A DNA stretch of 53,175 bases from UMGS172 sp964634675 (GTDB taxonomy: Bacteria; Bacillota; Clostridia; Oscillospirales; Acutalibacteraceae). Location: positions 1-53,175 of the forward strand of contig CAZWLH010000003.1 of assembly GCA_964634675.1 (NCBI GenBank), read 5' to 3'. Under the pieces are notes generated by a model. It saw only the letters and a program-made list of their open reading frames with translations. It was not told the DNA's origin and made no database searches. The number at the start of each line of letters is the position of its first letter. Position 1 is the stretch's first letter. Both the position numbers and the translations under genes were made by a program. Below are positions 7,986-16,532 of the stretch, in pieces.

Positions 7986-9584
7986 ATGGCCGATATCAGA
8001 AACGAAATAATGCGCCGCCGCACCTTTGCGATAATTTCCCACCCCGATGCCGGTAAAACAACGCTTACCGAAAAGCTTTTGCTTTACGGAAGAGCAATAC
8101 AGTCCGCCGGCTCGGTCAAGGGCAAGCAGAACGACAAGCACGCCGTCTCAGACTGGATGGAGATCGAAAAAAAGAGAGGTATTTCGATAACCTCTTCGGT
8201 ATTGCAGTTTGAGTATGACGGATATTGCATAAATATTCTCGACACACCCGGACATCAGGACTTCTCGGAGGACACCTATCGCACACTTACCGCTGCCGAC
8301 AGCGTTGTTATGGTCATCGATGCCGCAAAGGGTATCGAGCCTCAGACGCGAAAGCTCTTCAAGGTCTGCGCTATGCGCCATATCCCGATATTTACCTTTA
8401 TAAATAAAATGGACCGTGAAGCGAGAGACCCGTTCGAGCTGCTCGATCAGCTTGAGAAGGAGTTCGGTATCGGCACCTATCCGATGAACTGGCCTATCGG
8501 CTGCGGACAGGACTTTAAGGGCGTTTATGACCGTGAGCAGCACAGGATTCTGACATTTTCGGAATTCCACGGCGGAAGCAACCGCTTGGAAGCCATAGAG
8601 TGTGACATCACCGACACCGAAAAGCTTGACAGCCTCATCGGCCCCTATTTAAGAGCCGATTTGGTCGATCAGGTCGAGCTTCTTGACGGTGCAAGCTTCG
8701 ATTTCGATCTTGAAAAGGTTCGCCACGGTAAACTGACACCCGTCTTCTTCGGCTCGGCTCTCAACAACTTCGGCGTTGAACCCTTTTTGGAGCACTTCCT
8801 CAAAATGACGACCGCTCCGCTTTCTTATCGCTCGGGCGAAGACTTTATAAACCCTGCCGACGAGCGTTTTTCGGCCTTTGTTTTCAAGATACAGGCCAAT
8901 ATGAACAAGGCTCACCGCGACCGTATCGCATTTATGCGAATCTGCTCGGGCAAATTTTTGCGCTCGAACGAATATTACCACGTGCAGGCCGCAAAGCCCA
9001 TAAAGCTTTCCCGCCCTCAGCAGATGATGGCGGAGGAGCGTGAGGTTATCGATGAGGCTTATGCCGGCGATATTATCGGCGTTTTCGATCCGGGCGTTTT
9101 CTCGATCGGCGACACCATATGCGAAAAGGGTATGAAAGTCGAATACGCCGGAATACCGACCTTTGCTCCCGAGCATTTTGCCGTTATCGAGCAGATCGAT
9201 TCACTCAAGCGTAAGCAGTTCTCGAAGGGCATAACGCAGATCGCTCAGGAAGGTGCCATTCAGATGTTCTTCATCCCCGGCACAGGTATGGAGCGTGTTT
9301 ACGTCGGCGTTGTCGGTATGCTTCAGTTCGACGTTTTACAGTTCAGAATGGAGTCGGAATACGGTGTCAAATACAGCCGCCAGGACACTCCTCACTGCCT
9401 TGTGCGCTTTATTGAAGGCGATGTCGATCCGCACAGTTTAAACCTTATGCAGGCCACAAAATGGGTTCAGGATGCAAAGGGAAGAGATCTTTTACTGTTC
9501 ACTGCCGATTATGAAATAAACTGGGCACTTGACAAAAATCCCGGACTTATTTTAAAGGAATTCAGCCAGATGCAGGAGGCTTAA
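7986..9584 (+). CDS. prfC: peptide chain release factor 3
   Basis: Translational GTPase RF3 (532 residues), which recycles RF1/RF2 from the terminating ribosome. The G1 motif is AIISHPDAGKTT (about 15-26), switch II is DTPGHQDF (about 86-93) and the NKMD box is FINKMDREA. The RF3 hallmark KGKQNDKHAVSDWMEIEKKR lies in the switch I region, and the domain II/III text GVVGMLQFDVLQFRMESEY is diagnostic and separates it from EF-G. The ATG follows GGAAGAGGAAAGCAA. The gene stands alone between its promoter and a terminator at about 9599-9637. Length is normal for the family. Confidence 0.97.
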   Translation: MADIRNEIMRRRTFAIISHPDAGKTTLTEKLLLYGRAIQSAGSVKGKQNDKHAVSDWMEIEKKRGISITSSVLQFEYDGYCINILDTPGHQDFSEDTYRTLTAADSVVMVIDAAKGIEPQTRKLFKVCAMRHIPIFTFINKMDREARDPFELLDQLEKEFGIGTYPMNWPIGCGQDFKGVYDREQHRILTFSEFHGGSNRLEAIECDITDTEKLDSLIGPYLRADLVDQVELLDGASFDFDLEKVRHGKLTPVFFGSALNNFGVEPFLEHFLKMTTAPLSYRSGEDFINPADERFSAFVFKIQANMNKAHRDRIAFMRICSGKFLRSNEYYHVQAAKPIKLSRPQQMMAEEREVIDEAYAGDIIGVFDPGVFSIGDTICEKGMKVEYAGIPTFAPEHFAVIEQIDSLKRKQFSKGITQIAQEGAIQMFFIPGTGMERVYVGVVGMLQFDVLQFRMESEYGVKYSRQDTPHCLVRFIEGDVDPHSLNLMQATKWVQDAKGRDLLLFTADYEINWALDKNPGLILKEFSQMQEA

Positions 9585-9598
9585 CGGTCTCTTTAATG

Positions 9599-9637
9599 CG
9601 AAAGCACCCCGTCCGACGGACAGGGTGCTTTTTTTAC
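9599..9637. terminator. terminator between convergent prfC and pckG
   Basis: The stem AAGCACCCCGTCC / GGACAGGGTGCTT has one C-A mismatch and a tiny GAC loop, followed by a run of T on the plus strand. It sits in the 66-bp gap between two convergent genes. Confidence 0.9.
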
Positions 9638-9650
9638 TGCTTTGTTAAAA

Positions 9651-11432
9651 TCAGTCTTTAACTGCGGCCTTGAGAGTATCAAGCTGACGGCGAAGCTCTG
9701 CGGGGAGCTTGTCACCGAACTTCTTGTAGTGCTCTTCGATCTCGGCGCATTCCTGCTGCCAAACCTTGTTGTCGACGGTCAAGATGTCCTTAAGGGTATC
9801 CATATCCATATCGAGGTCGGTAAGATCGATGTCTTCCGGCTTCGGAACATAACCGATAGCGGTCTCGGTAGCATCTGCCTTGCCCTCGCAACGGTCGATG
9901 ATCCAGTTGAGGACACGCATATTGTCGCCGAATCCCGGCCAGAGGAAGTTGCCATCGCCATCGGTACGGAACCAGTTGACGTTGAAGATCTTCGGGGCCT
10001 TGTCGCCGAGCTTTTCGCCCATATCGAGCCAATGCTGGAAGTAATCGGCCATATGATATCCACAGAACGGAAGCATAGCCATAGGATCACGGCGAACTAC
10101 ACCGACGGCACCTGCGGCAGCTGCGGTAGTCTCGGAAGCCATAGCGGAACCGACGAATACACCATTCTCCCAGCTCTTCGACTGGTATACAAGCGGAGTG
10201 CACTTTGCACGTCTGCCGCCGAATACGATAGCCGAAATGGGAACGCCTGCGCCCTTATCAAACTCCTCGGAGATGCAGGGGCAGTTCTTTGCGGGAGCGG
10301 TGAAACGGGAGTTCGGATGAGCGGCATAGGTCGACTTGTCGGCCTTGTCGAACTTGGAAGCATCCCACTTATTGCCTCTCCAATCGATAGCATCCTGCGG
10401 AAGATCCTTGTTAAGACCCTCCCACCAAACGGTGTTGTTGGACATATCGTGAGCAACGTTGGTGAAAATGGTGCCCTTCTTGGTGGAAGCAAGGGCGTTG
10501 AAGTTGGACTTCTCGTTGGTTCCCGGTGCAACGCCGAAGAAGCCGTTTTCGGGGTTGATGGCGTAAAGTCTGCCGTCTGCACCTATGCGCATCCAGGCGA
10601 TATCATCACCGACTGTCCAAATCTTGTAGCCCTTCTTGCGGAGGTATTCGGGCGGAATGAGCATAGCGAGGTTGGTCTTACCACAAGCCGAGGGGAATGC
10701 GGCGGCGATGTACTTGACTTCGCCCTGCGGATTCTCAAGGCCGAGGATGAGCATATGCTCTGCCATCCAGCCTTCCTTCCAACCCTGATAGGAAGCGATA
10801 CGGAGTGCGAAGCACTTCTTACCGAGAAGAACGTTTCCGCCGTATGCGGAGTTGACCGAGATGATGGTATTGTCCTCGGGGAACTGACAGATGTATCTGT
10901 TCTCGGGGTCAACATTACATTTTGCGTGGAAGCCGCGTACCCAGTCATTGGAATCGCCGAGAACCTCCAAAACCTTGGAGCCTACACGGGTCATAATTGC
11001 CATATTGAGTACAACATAGATAGAGTCGGTGACCTCAATACCGATCTTGGCAAGAGGAGAGCCGATGGGACCCATCGAGAAGGGGATTATGTACATGGTT
11101 CTTCCCTTATAGGTGCCGCGAGCGATGTTGTAAAGCTTCTTGTACATTTCGTCGGGGTCGCACCAGTTGTTGGTGGGGCCGGCGTTTTCTTTGGTCTTGG
11201 CGCAGATAAAGGTTCTGTCCTCTACACGTGCGACGTCGTTGGGCTGAGTTCTGTGAAGATAGCAATCGGGGAGCAGATCCTCGTTAAGCTTGATCATTTC
11301 GCCCGACTCAACAGCCTCTTTCTTAAGAGCATCAAGCTGAGCTTCGCTGCCGTCGATCCAAACGACCTCGTCGGGGGTGACAAGAGCCTTGATCTCGTCC
11401 AACCACTTTAAAACAGTAGGATTCTTTGTCAT
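9651..11432 (-). CDS. pckG: phosphoenolpyruvate carboxykinase (GTP)
   Basis: GTP-dependent PEPCK of 593 residues, interconverting oxaloacetate plus GTP with PEP plus CO2 and GDP in the cytoplasm. The P-loop is FPSACGKTNLAML; NSAYGGNVLLGKKCFALRIA and the nucleotide-binding block WAPGFGDNMRVLNWI-like text (LWPGFGDNMRVLNWIIDR) are characteristic of the GTP family rather than the ATP-type PckA. Two ATGs stand in tandem at 11435 and 11432. GGAG at 11440-11443 is 4 nt from the first and 7 nt from the second, so I chose 11432. In anaerobic Clostridia the enzyme often works in the carboxylating direction toward C4 acids; that is inference. It has a strong promoter and a roughly 130-nt leader. Confidence 0.96.
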   Translation of the reverse strand: MTKNPTVLKWLDEIKALVTPDEVVWIDGSEAQLDALKKEAVESGEMIKLNEDLLPDCYLHRTQPNDVARVEDRTFICAKTKENAGPTNNWCDPDEMYKKLYNIARGTYKGRTMYIIPFSMGPIGSPLAKIGIEVTDSIYVVLNMAIMTRVGSKVLEVLGDSNDWVRGFHAKCNVDPENRYICQFPEDNTIISVNSAYGGNVLLGKKCFALRIASYQGWKEGWMAEHMLILGLENPQGEVKYIAAAFPSACGKTNLAMLIPPEYLRKKGYKIWTVGDDIAWMRIGADGRLYAINPENGFFGVAPGTNEKSNFNALASTKKGTIFTNVAHDMSNNTVWWEGLNKDLPQDAIDWRGNKWDASKFDKADKSTYAAHPNSRFTAPAKNCPCISEEFDKGAGVPISAIVFGGRRAKCTPLVYQSKSWENGVFVGSAMASETTAAAAGAVGVVRRDPMAMLPFCGYHMADYFQHWLDMGEKLGDKAPKIFNVNWFRTDGDGNFLWPGFGDNMRVLNWIIDRCEGKADATETAIGYVPKPEDIDLTDLDMDMDTLKDILTVDNKVWQQECAEIEEHYKKFGDKLPAELRRQLDTLKAAVKD

Positions 11433-11560
11433 CATTATTCTCCGTTCCGTACTTATTTATATTTCACGTGAGGCGCAAGTACGACGCCGACGTGACCGCT
11501 TGAAGCGGAAATTCAGAGCGTGACCGACCGTGAAAACATCGGATAATCAAACTCTTTACA
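11433..11560 (-). promoter_or_regulatory. long structured 5' leader of pckG
   Basis: About 128 nt separate the predicted transcription start (near 11560) from the pckG start. The leader is much richer in G and C than the flanking AT-rich DNA. It can form several hairpins, such as CCGCT-tga-AGCGG (about 11498-11510) and a CACGT...GGCG / CGCC...ACGTG stem (about 11466-11496), and it holds GGTCACG twice. No known riboswitch class was recognised. Between 11600 and 11720 there is only AT-rich DNA without genes. Confidence 0.4.
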
Positions 11561-11566
11561 GATAAC

Positions 11567-11595
11567 ATTATAAATGAAAAACACAGTTGAGTCAA
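11567..11595 (-). promoter_or_regulatory. sigma-A promoter of pckG
   Basis: Minus strand: TTGACT (11590-11595), 17-bp spacer, TATAAT (11567-11572). Confidence 0.8.
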
Positions 11596-11721
11596 GCGAA
11601 AAAACGCAAAATAAACCGACAAGTGAAAAAATTAACAATATTTACATATTTGGCCTTTACTCTGCCGTCTCAAATGTTCAAATTTTTACAAACCAAATTG
11701 CCGCTTCTCTTTAAATTAAGA

Positions 11722-11750
11722 TTTACAAACCGGACGGTATCGTGTATAAT
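11722..11750 (+). promoter_or_regulatory. sigma-A promoter of yhaM
   Basis: TTTACA (11722-11727), 17-bp spacer, TATAAT (11745-11750). The predicted transcription start near 11757 excludes the in-frame ATG at 11762 as a normal start and supports ATG 11783. Confidence 0.8.
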
Positions 11751-11782
11751 TAAAACAATATATGATGAAACGGGGTTCTAAA

Positions 11783-12745
11783 ATGGAATTTGCAACCAAC
11801 GGCTCTGCCGATACTTTTTTGCTTATAAAGGCCGCGGAACGCAAGGTGACACAAAAGGGTATGCCCTATCTCGACCTGACACTCTGCGATAAAAGCGGCG
11901 AGATAAACGCCAAGCTTTGGGATTACCATGATGAGGTTCAGGGAGTTTTCGAGCCCGGAACGATTGTTAAAATCCGCGGAACGGTCAGTCCCTACAACGG
12001 GGTCGATCAGCTGAGGATCGAGAAGATACGCCGTGCCGTGCCGTCGGACGGTGTCGACCCTGCCGACTTTGCGCCGAGTGCCGAAATCGCCGGTGAAAAA
12101 CTCTACTCTGAACTTTGGACAATTGCCGAGTCGATCGAAAACAGGGAAATTCGCGATATCGTGACCGACATTTACAAAGAATACAGGGATAAGCTCATTT
12201 TTTGGCCTGCCGCTTTCAGACTTCACCACGCAATGCGTGGCGGCCTGCTTTATCACACGCTGTCGATAGTGCGCTTGGCACAGTCGGTATGCAAGATATA
12301 TCCTTCGGTCAACGCCGATCTGCTTATTGCCGGAGCAATGCTCCACGACATTGCCAAAACCGACGAATTTATCGTCAACGACGCCGGCGTCGCAGGCGGA
12401 TATTCACTCGAGGGCAACCTTGTCGGCCACTTGGCAAAGGGCGCAATGATAATCGGCAAGGCTGCCGAGCGCTTGGGCACCTCGGAGGATATCAAGCTCC
12501 TGCTCCAGCATATGGTGCTTTCGCATCACGGCGAGCCCGAGTTCGGTGCCGCGGTACGCCCGATGTTCTTGGAGGCCGAGCTTTTGAGTGAGCTTGACCT
12601 TATGGATGCCCGAATTTATGAGCTGACCGAAGCTGTTTCTGCCACCAAGGCGGGAGAATATACCGGCAAGATGTGGGCACTTGACAACCGCAAGTTCTAC
12701 AATCACGGGCTGAGCGATGTCAGCACCAAAGCGAGCATCACTTGA
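11783..12745 (+). CDS. yhaM: 3'-5' exoribonuclease YhaM-type (OB-fold plus HD domain)
   Basis: Predicted cytoplasmic 3'-5' exoribonuclease, 320 residues. An N-terminal OB-fold (about 10-90, with KGMPYLDLTLCDKSGEINAK) is followed by an HD phosphohydrolase domain: HHAMRGGLLYHTLS, then the metal-binding LHDIAK, and HHGEPEFG further on. This order is that of YhaM/CBF1, which trims RNA 3' ends. ATG 11783 was preferred because CGGGG lies 8 nt upstream and the promoter leaves almost no leader for ATG 11762. The gene is monocistronic and ends just before the terminator at 12759-12800. Confidence 0.93.
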   Translation: MEFATNGSADTFLLIKAAERKVTQKGMPYLDLTLCDKSGEINAKLWDYHDEVQGVFEPGTIVKIRGTVSPYNGVDQLRIEKIRRAVPSDGVDPADFAPSAEIAGEKLYSELWTIAESIENREIRDIVTDIYKEYRDKLIFWPAAFRLHHAMRGGLLYHTLSIVRLAQSVCKIYPSVNADLLIAGAMLHDIAKTDEFIVNDAGVAGGYSLEGNLVGHLAKGAMIIGKAAERLGTSEDIKLLLQHMVLSHHGEPEFGAAVRPMFLEAELLSELDLMDARIYELTEAVSATKAGEYTGKMWALDNRKFYNHGLSDVSTKASIT

Positions 12746-12758
12746 CTTAAACCGAAGC

Positions 12759-12800
12759 AAAAGAACCGATAGGCCGTTTTAAGGTCTATCGGTTCTTGTC
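12759..12800. terminator. bidirectional terminator between yhaM and the Wzc-like genes
   Basis: A 15-bp stem (12761-12775 with 12783-12797, one G-T wobble, around AGAACCGATAG) with the loop GTTTTAA. U-rich flanks are better on the minus strand (CTTTTGCTT), so it probably terminates the minus-strand operon as well as yhaM. Confidence 0.85.
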
Positions 12801-12802
12801 AT

Positions 12803-14263
12803 TCAGTCGTCGTATTTCGAGGATTTATATCCGTAGCCGTATCCGTAACCGTATTTATGTCTTCCGTAACGGTTAGATGTCTTATAAGCACCCTGCTCCG
12901 AGCTTCCAAACGAAGCACCGTTCAAAACAAAGCCCATAAGCTTGGCATCGCTGAAGGCGATATCCTTTACAGAGGTCATTATTTTTTCAGGTGAAAGCTT
13001 GTCCGCAAGGACAACGAACAACAACTCGTCGCAAAGGTCGGCTATTCTTATAGCCTCGGCGTTGACACTGCAGGCCGGCATATCGACCACGATATAATCG
13101 TAAACCGTTTTGAGATGTTCGAACAAAGATACAAACGGTTCTTTTCTGAACTTGATGTTGCGCTCACCGGCAAAAAGAATATCAAAGGTATCGGACGAGG
13201 ATTTGATCGCATCGTCAAGCTCGACGTGACCTGTGAGTACATCGGTTATACCGGTGTCGGGCACCTCTTTTTTGCGGTTTATGCTGTTCTGTATCGTGCG
13301 GTTGCGAAGGTCGAGATCTATAAGCAAGACCCTCTTTCCGACGTTGGAAAGCGATCTTGCAAGGTTATAGGCAACCGTTGTTTTACCTTCGGCAGCAGCG
13401 GTACTTGTTACGCCGACGATCTGTCCGCCGTTATTATGAAGTTCCAGCTGAACACGCTGTCTCAGAACACGTACCGACTCGGAAAAACCGTTAAGCGACG
13501 AACAGAAGCGTAAAAACGCGCCTTGAGATGTTCCGCGCTTTTGAGCAACAGCCGGCATTTCGCAAATACACTTGGCCGAGAAATATCTCTCGATGTCCTG
13601 CTTGGTCGAGACCATCTTTTTCAGGCGCATATCGAAATAGGCAGCAACAGCTCCTACCAAAGCACCTACGATCGCAAAAATCGCAACCTTCGGGTATATT
13701 TCGCCGCTGTTCGACGGTTCTTCGGCCATCATAGGCTCCGAACCCTCTATGACGTTCATTCTCGTATCACCGACAACATATTCGGCGACCTTAGGATAGT
13801 TGGTCATTATCGACCTGATGACATCATAGGCATCACGCGCCGACGGACTTGTGACCGCAATTTCGAAAATGTTGGTATCCTTGACGGCCGTTGCCGAAAT
13901 GGCCACCTGATAATCACGGTCAAGGTCGAATGATATCATATCGTTCATAATGCCCGAATTGATGATATAAGGGAAGGTCTCGGACATCTGTGTCGCAAAG
14001 GTCGCATTATAGTTAAAGGTATAAACGCTTGCACCGTTTGAAGCATCGCTGCTGACAAGGGGAGTGATGGTGAACTTGACATCGGAAGTGTATAACGGCT
14101 TGAAGGTCAGGCGAAAAAAGGCAAACGACAACGCCGCCAAAAGCACTGCCGCCGTAACCGACAGCCAAATATACTTTTTAAAGCTTGCGAAAAAAGCGGA
14201 AACGGTAAAGCCTTCTGCGGCTTGAACTTCTTTTTTTGCGGCTTCGTTATTAAAACTGCTCAT
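12803..14263 (-). CDS. Wzz/BY-kinase fusion with C-terminal tyrosine cluster (Wzc-like)
   Basis: Membrane tyrosine autokinase controlling exopolysaccharide chain length, 486 residues. A Wzz-type segment is flanked by membrane helices (about 31-52 and 191-210) and followed by a cytoplasmic BY-kinase: Walker A TSTAAAEGKTT (about 287-297), Walker A' VLLIDLDLR (about 312-320) and Walker B YDYIVVDMPA (about 387-396). The C-terminus carries eight tyrosines, six of them in or next to a YGYGYGYGY run, the usual autophosphorylation tail. The fusion of modulator and kinase is like proteobacterial Wzc rather than the split CpsC/CpsD of most Firmicutes. The ATG follows AGGAGG; it lies 12 bp downstream of the paralogue's stop. 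Confidence 0.92.
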   Translation of the reverse strand: MSSFNNEAAKKEVQAAEGFTVSAFFASFKKYIWLSVTAAVLLAALSFAFFRLTFKPLYTSDVKFTITPLVSSDASNGASVYTFNYNATFATQMSETFPYIINSGIMNDMISFDLDRDYQVAISATAVKDTNIFEIAVTSPSARDAYDVIRSIMTNYPKVAEYVVGDTRMNVIEGSEPMMAEEPSNSGEIYPKVAIFAIVGALVGAVAAYFDMRLKKMVSTKQDIERYFSAKCICEMPAVAQKRGTSQGAFLRFCSSLNGFSESVRVLRQRVQLELHNNGGQIVGVTSTAAAEGKTTVAYNLARSLSNVGKRVLLIDLDLRNRTIQNSINRKKEVPDTGITDVLTGHVELDDAIKSSSDTFDILFAGERNIKFRKEPFVSLFEHLKTVYDYIVVDMPACSVNAEAIRIADLCDELLFVVLADKLSPEKIMTSVKDIAFSDAKLMGFVLNGASFGSSEQGAYKTSNRYGRHKYGYGYGYGYKSSKYDD

Positions 14264-14275
14264 TCCGTCTCCTCC

Positions 14276-15652
14276 TTATCCGTTATATGCTTCGAACTGC
14301 ACAGTGCCGTCCGAATCGCCGATTTTATTGCCGAATTCGCCGACGGCATTGAAAACACAGCCGGCAAGATAGCATTTGCTGAGATTGTCGATCTGCTCAT
14401 TGATAGCCGGAACTGCAACCGCATCCTGTCTGACGACAAGCAGGGCAGCATCGGCAAGGCCGGACATAACCTCGGCATCGACCGCGATTCCGCAAGGCGG
14501 AGTATCAATGATGATATAATCAAACTGCTCCTTAAGAGCTTTCAGTGCAGCGGCAAAGCGTGCTCCCGACAAAAGCTCCGAAGAATTCTTGCAATGCTCC
14601 TTGTTGTCGACAATATAAAGTCCCGACTCGTCACGCTTGATAAAGTGTGCAAAATCGCCGCCCTCTGTAAGGTAGGTGTGGAAATCGCTGTTCTCATTAC
14701 GTTCGACGGTATCGAAGAAATAATGTACCGACGGATGCTTGAAATCGCAGTCCAAAAGCAAAACTCTGTTTCCGCTTTGAGTCAACGAAAGAGCAAGATT
14801 GACTGCAAGCGTGGTCTTACCCTCGTTTTCGGCGACACTTGTGACCATAAACACGTTATAGCCCTTGGTGCGCTTAAGACTCTCAAGCTTTACGGTCATC
14901 TTACGCACACTGTTTACAAAGTCATATCCGACTCTCGGATTGGTGATTATGATTCTGCGTTCCCTTTGCGGCAGCTTTCTGTCAATTCCCTTTACGGTAT
15001 GAACCGTGCCGAAAAGCTTGGTATCAAGCTCACGCTCGACGTCTGAAACGTTTTTAACAGTGTCACGCAGGAACGATATGATAACGATTGCCGCCGTAAC
15101 GGCAACGGCCAAAATAACAGCACAAAGCACGCCGAACGTGTTTGCGGATGTCGTGGCCTTTGCCTTGGTGGGCATAGTCGGATTTACCATCGTACGGATT
15201 ATTACATTACTGAATACTATATCGGTAACCTTGGAATAGTTTTCGTAAACGGCAACGAGCGTGTCGTGTGCCTTTTCGGGTGAGGAATCGGTGACACTTA
15301 TACCGATAAGGTTGGTCTCACCGAGCTGTGTGGCCGAAATCTCACCGGTCATCTTGCCGCCGAGCTCTTTTTTGACAACATCACGGAGAGCGTTGCTCTG
15401 AAAAACGTCGTCGAGCGTTTCGGCAATGACAACGGTTCGTGCCAGCGAAAGTGCGGTGGCATCGGTAGTATAGCCGCTCAAGTTTATCGAAACTATCATA
15501 TTGCTGACATATCGCTGAGGGCGAATGTAATTATGATAGGTAGTTCCGCCGACGAAGCCGGTGATGATCGCCAGCAAAATAACCCACAGGTTCACTTTAA
15601 GGTCGGTAATAACGGTATACAAATTAAAGCGAGTAGCATTCAACTTATTCAT
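14276..15652 (-). CDS. Wzz/BY-kinase fusion without tyrosine tail
   Basis: Paralogue of the next gene, 458 residues. It has a Wzz-type region between helices at about 21-37 and 173-195, then a BY-kinase domain with Walker A TSVAENEGKTT (about 271-281), Walker A' VLLLDCDFKHP and Walker B DYIIIDTPP. The C-terminus ends GDSDGTVQFEAYNG with a single tyrosine, so it lacks the substrate cluster of its neighbour. It may be a partner subunit or act on the neighbour's tail; that is inference. The upstream stop and this start are one base apart (TAA-G-ATG) and the ribosome binding site GGAGGG lies inside the end of the upstream gene, showing tight coupling. Confidence 0.92.
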   Translation of the reverse strand: MNKLNATRFNLYTVITDLKVNLWVILLAIITGFVGGTTYHNYIRPQRYVSNMIVSINLSGYTTDATALSLARTVVIAETLDDVFQSNALRDVVKKELGGKMTGEISATQLGETNLIGISVTDSSPEKAHDTLVAVYENYSKVTDIVFSNVIIRTMVNPTMPTKAKATTSANTFGVLCAVILAVAVTAAIVIISFLRDTVKNVSDVERELDTKLFGTVHTVKGIDRKLPQRERRIIITNPRVGYDFVNSVRKMTVKLESLKRTKGYNVFMVTSVAENEGKTTLAVNLALSLTQSGNRVLLLDCDFKHPSVHYFFDTVERNENSDFHTYLTEGGDFAHFIKRDESGLYIVDNKEHCKNSSELLSGARFAAALKALKEQFDYIIIDTPPCGIAVDAEVMSGLADAALLVVRQDAVAVPAINEQIDNLSKCYLAGCVFNAVGEFGNKIGDSDGTVQFEAYNG

Positions 15653-15653
15653 C

Positions 15654-16484
15654 TTAACCCTCCGTTACAACGACCAAATAACGAGTCATAGTTACAACAT
15701 CCTCACCGTCTAAAATACGGTAATAGGCATCGTAAACACCCGGTCTCGATGTGTCGACCTCGGACGAATCGATCTTGATATCGGATGTCTTATAGGTCTT
15801 ATCGTTCTTCTTGTTATAGATATCCTTTATTTCGGCGGCATAATCGATCTCGGCACCGACGGTGACATAGGTCACATAGTTGTTGAGCCGAACCTTTAAG
15901 TTGAAATAGTCCTCCGAGGTGACCATGGCGTTCACCGTGATATCGGTGGTGTCACCCATACTGTTGGAGACCTTTATGTTTATGGGGTATGTTCCGTCAA
16001 TATTGGTGAAGCTGCTGGAGATGAGCTTGGTATAATCGGTCAGGTCGCCGTCGATTATATCCTCCGAAGTGATATACTTTGCAAGCTGATAGGTATATCC
16101 GCTCGGGAAGATGAAATCGTTGTTGAAATACACACGGGGCGAATGATAGTCCGAAAAAACAAGCTTGCGCTCGATCTGCGTAACATTGTTGTCACTGTCG
16201 GACACGGCAAAGGTGACAATAGTGGTCTTCTGTGCAACATCGGCAAAAAAGTTCTTTCTGATGACCTTTATGCGATCGCTGATGTCGCCGTCCTGCTTAT
16301 CGTAAGCCGAAACAAAGGTGAGCAGATCGGCATCGGTAGCCTTGACCGTGGTAACTATTGTTTCCTTTTCGGAACAGGTCAGTGTCGGTGCATCGTTGCG
16401 GCTTCGTGAGGTAACGGTAAACACCGCACCGACGGCAACCGTTATCACCGTAAGTATCACCGACATAACTCTAAGTATTCTCAT
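15654..16484 (-). CDS. membrane-anchored protein with bacterial Ig-like (DUF5011-type) repeats
   Basis: Protein of 276 residues with an N-terminal signal anchor (about 1-25, no lipobox or clear cleavage site) and an extracytoplasmic part made of two DUF5011-like repeats: AYDKQDGDISDRIKVIRKNF near 60 and SEDIIDGDLTDYTKL near 140, followed by a third Ig-like segment near 185-276. Such domains are usually found on cell-surface proteins. Its place between the CpsB-like phosphatase and the BY-kinases suggests a surface part of the polysaccharide machinery. No enzymatic motif was found. The ATG follows AGGAG with 6 nt spacing. Confidence 0.8.
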   Translation of the reverse strand: MRILRVMSVILTVITVAVGAVFTVTSRSRNDAPTLTCSEKETIVTTVKATDADLLTFVSAYDKQDGDISDRIKVIRKNFFADVAQKTTIVTFAVSDSDNNVTQIERKLVFSDYHSPRVYFNNDFIFPSGYTYQLAKYITSEDIIDGDLTDYTKLISSSFTNIDGTYPINIKVSNSMGDTTDITVNAMVTSEDYFNLKVRLNNYVTYVTVGAEIDYAAEIKDIYNKKNDKTYKTSDIKIDSSEVDTSRPGVYDAYYRILDGEDVVTMTRYLVVVTEG

Positions 16485-16532
16485 ACGTTTCTCCTTTTTC
16501 AGTGCGTCATTTCAAGTTTTCCGCACCGGCCG

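Noticed and set aside
9642..11411. Long plus-strand ORF of 589 codons opposite pckG
   Set aside because: It is the antisense frame of pckG; its composition is that of a reverse complement and the pckG motifs are unambiguous.
12810..12870. Tyr-Gly codon run at the end of the Wzc-like gene as a sequence artefact or separate repeat element
   Set aside because: Codons in the run vary (TAC/TAT, GGT/GGA/GGC), reading frame is kept, and a tyrosine cluster is expected at the C-terminus of BY-kinases.
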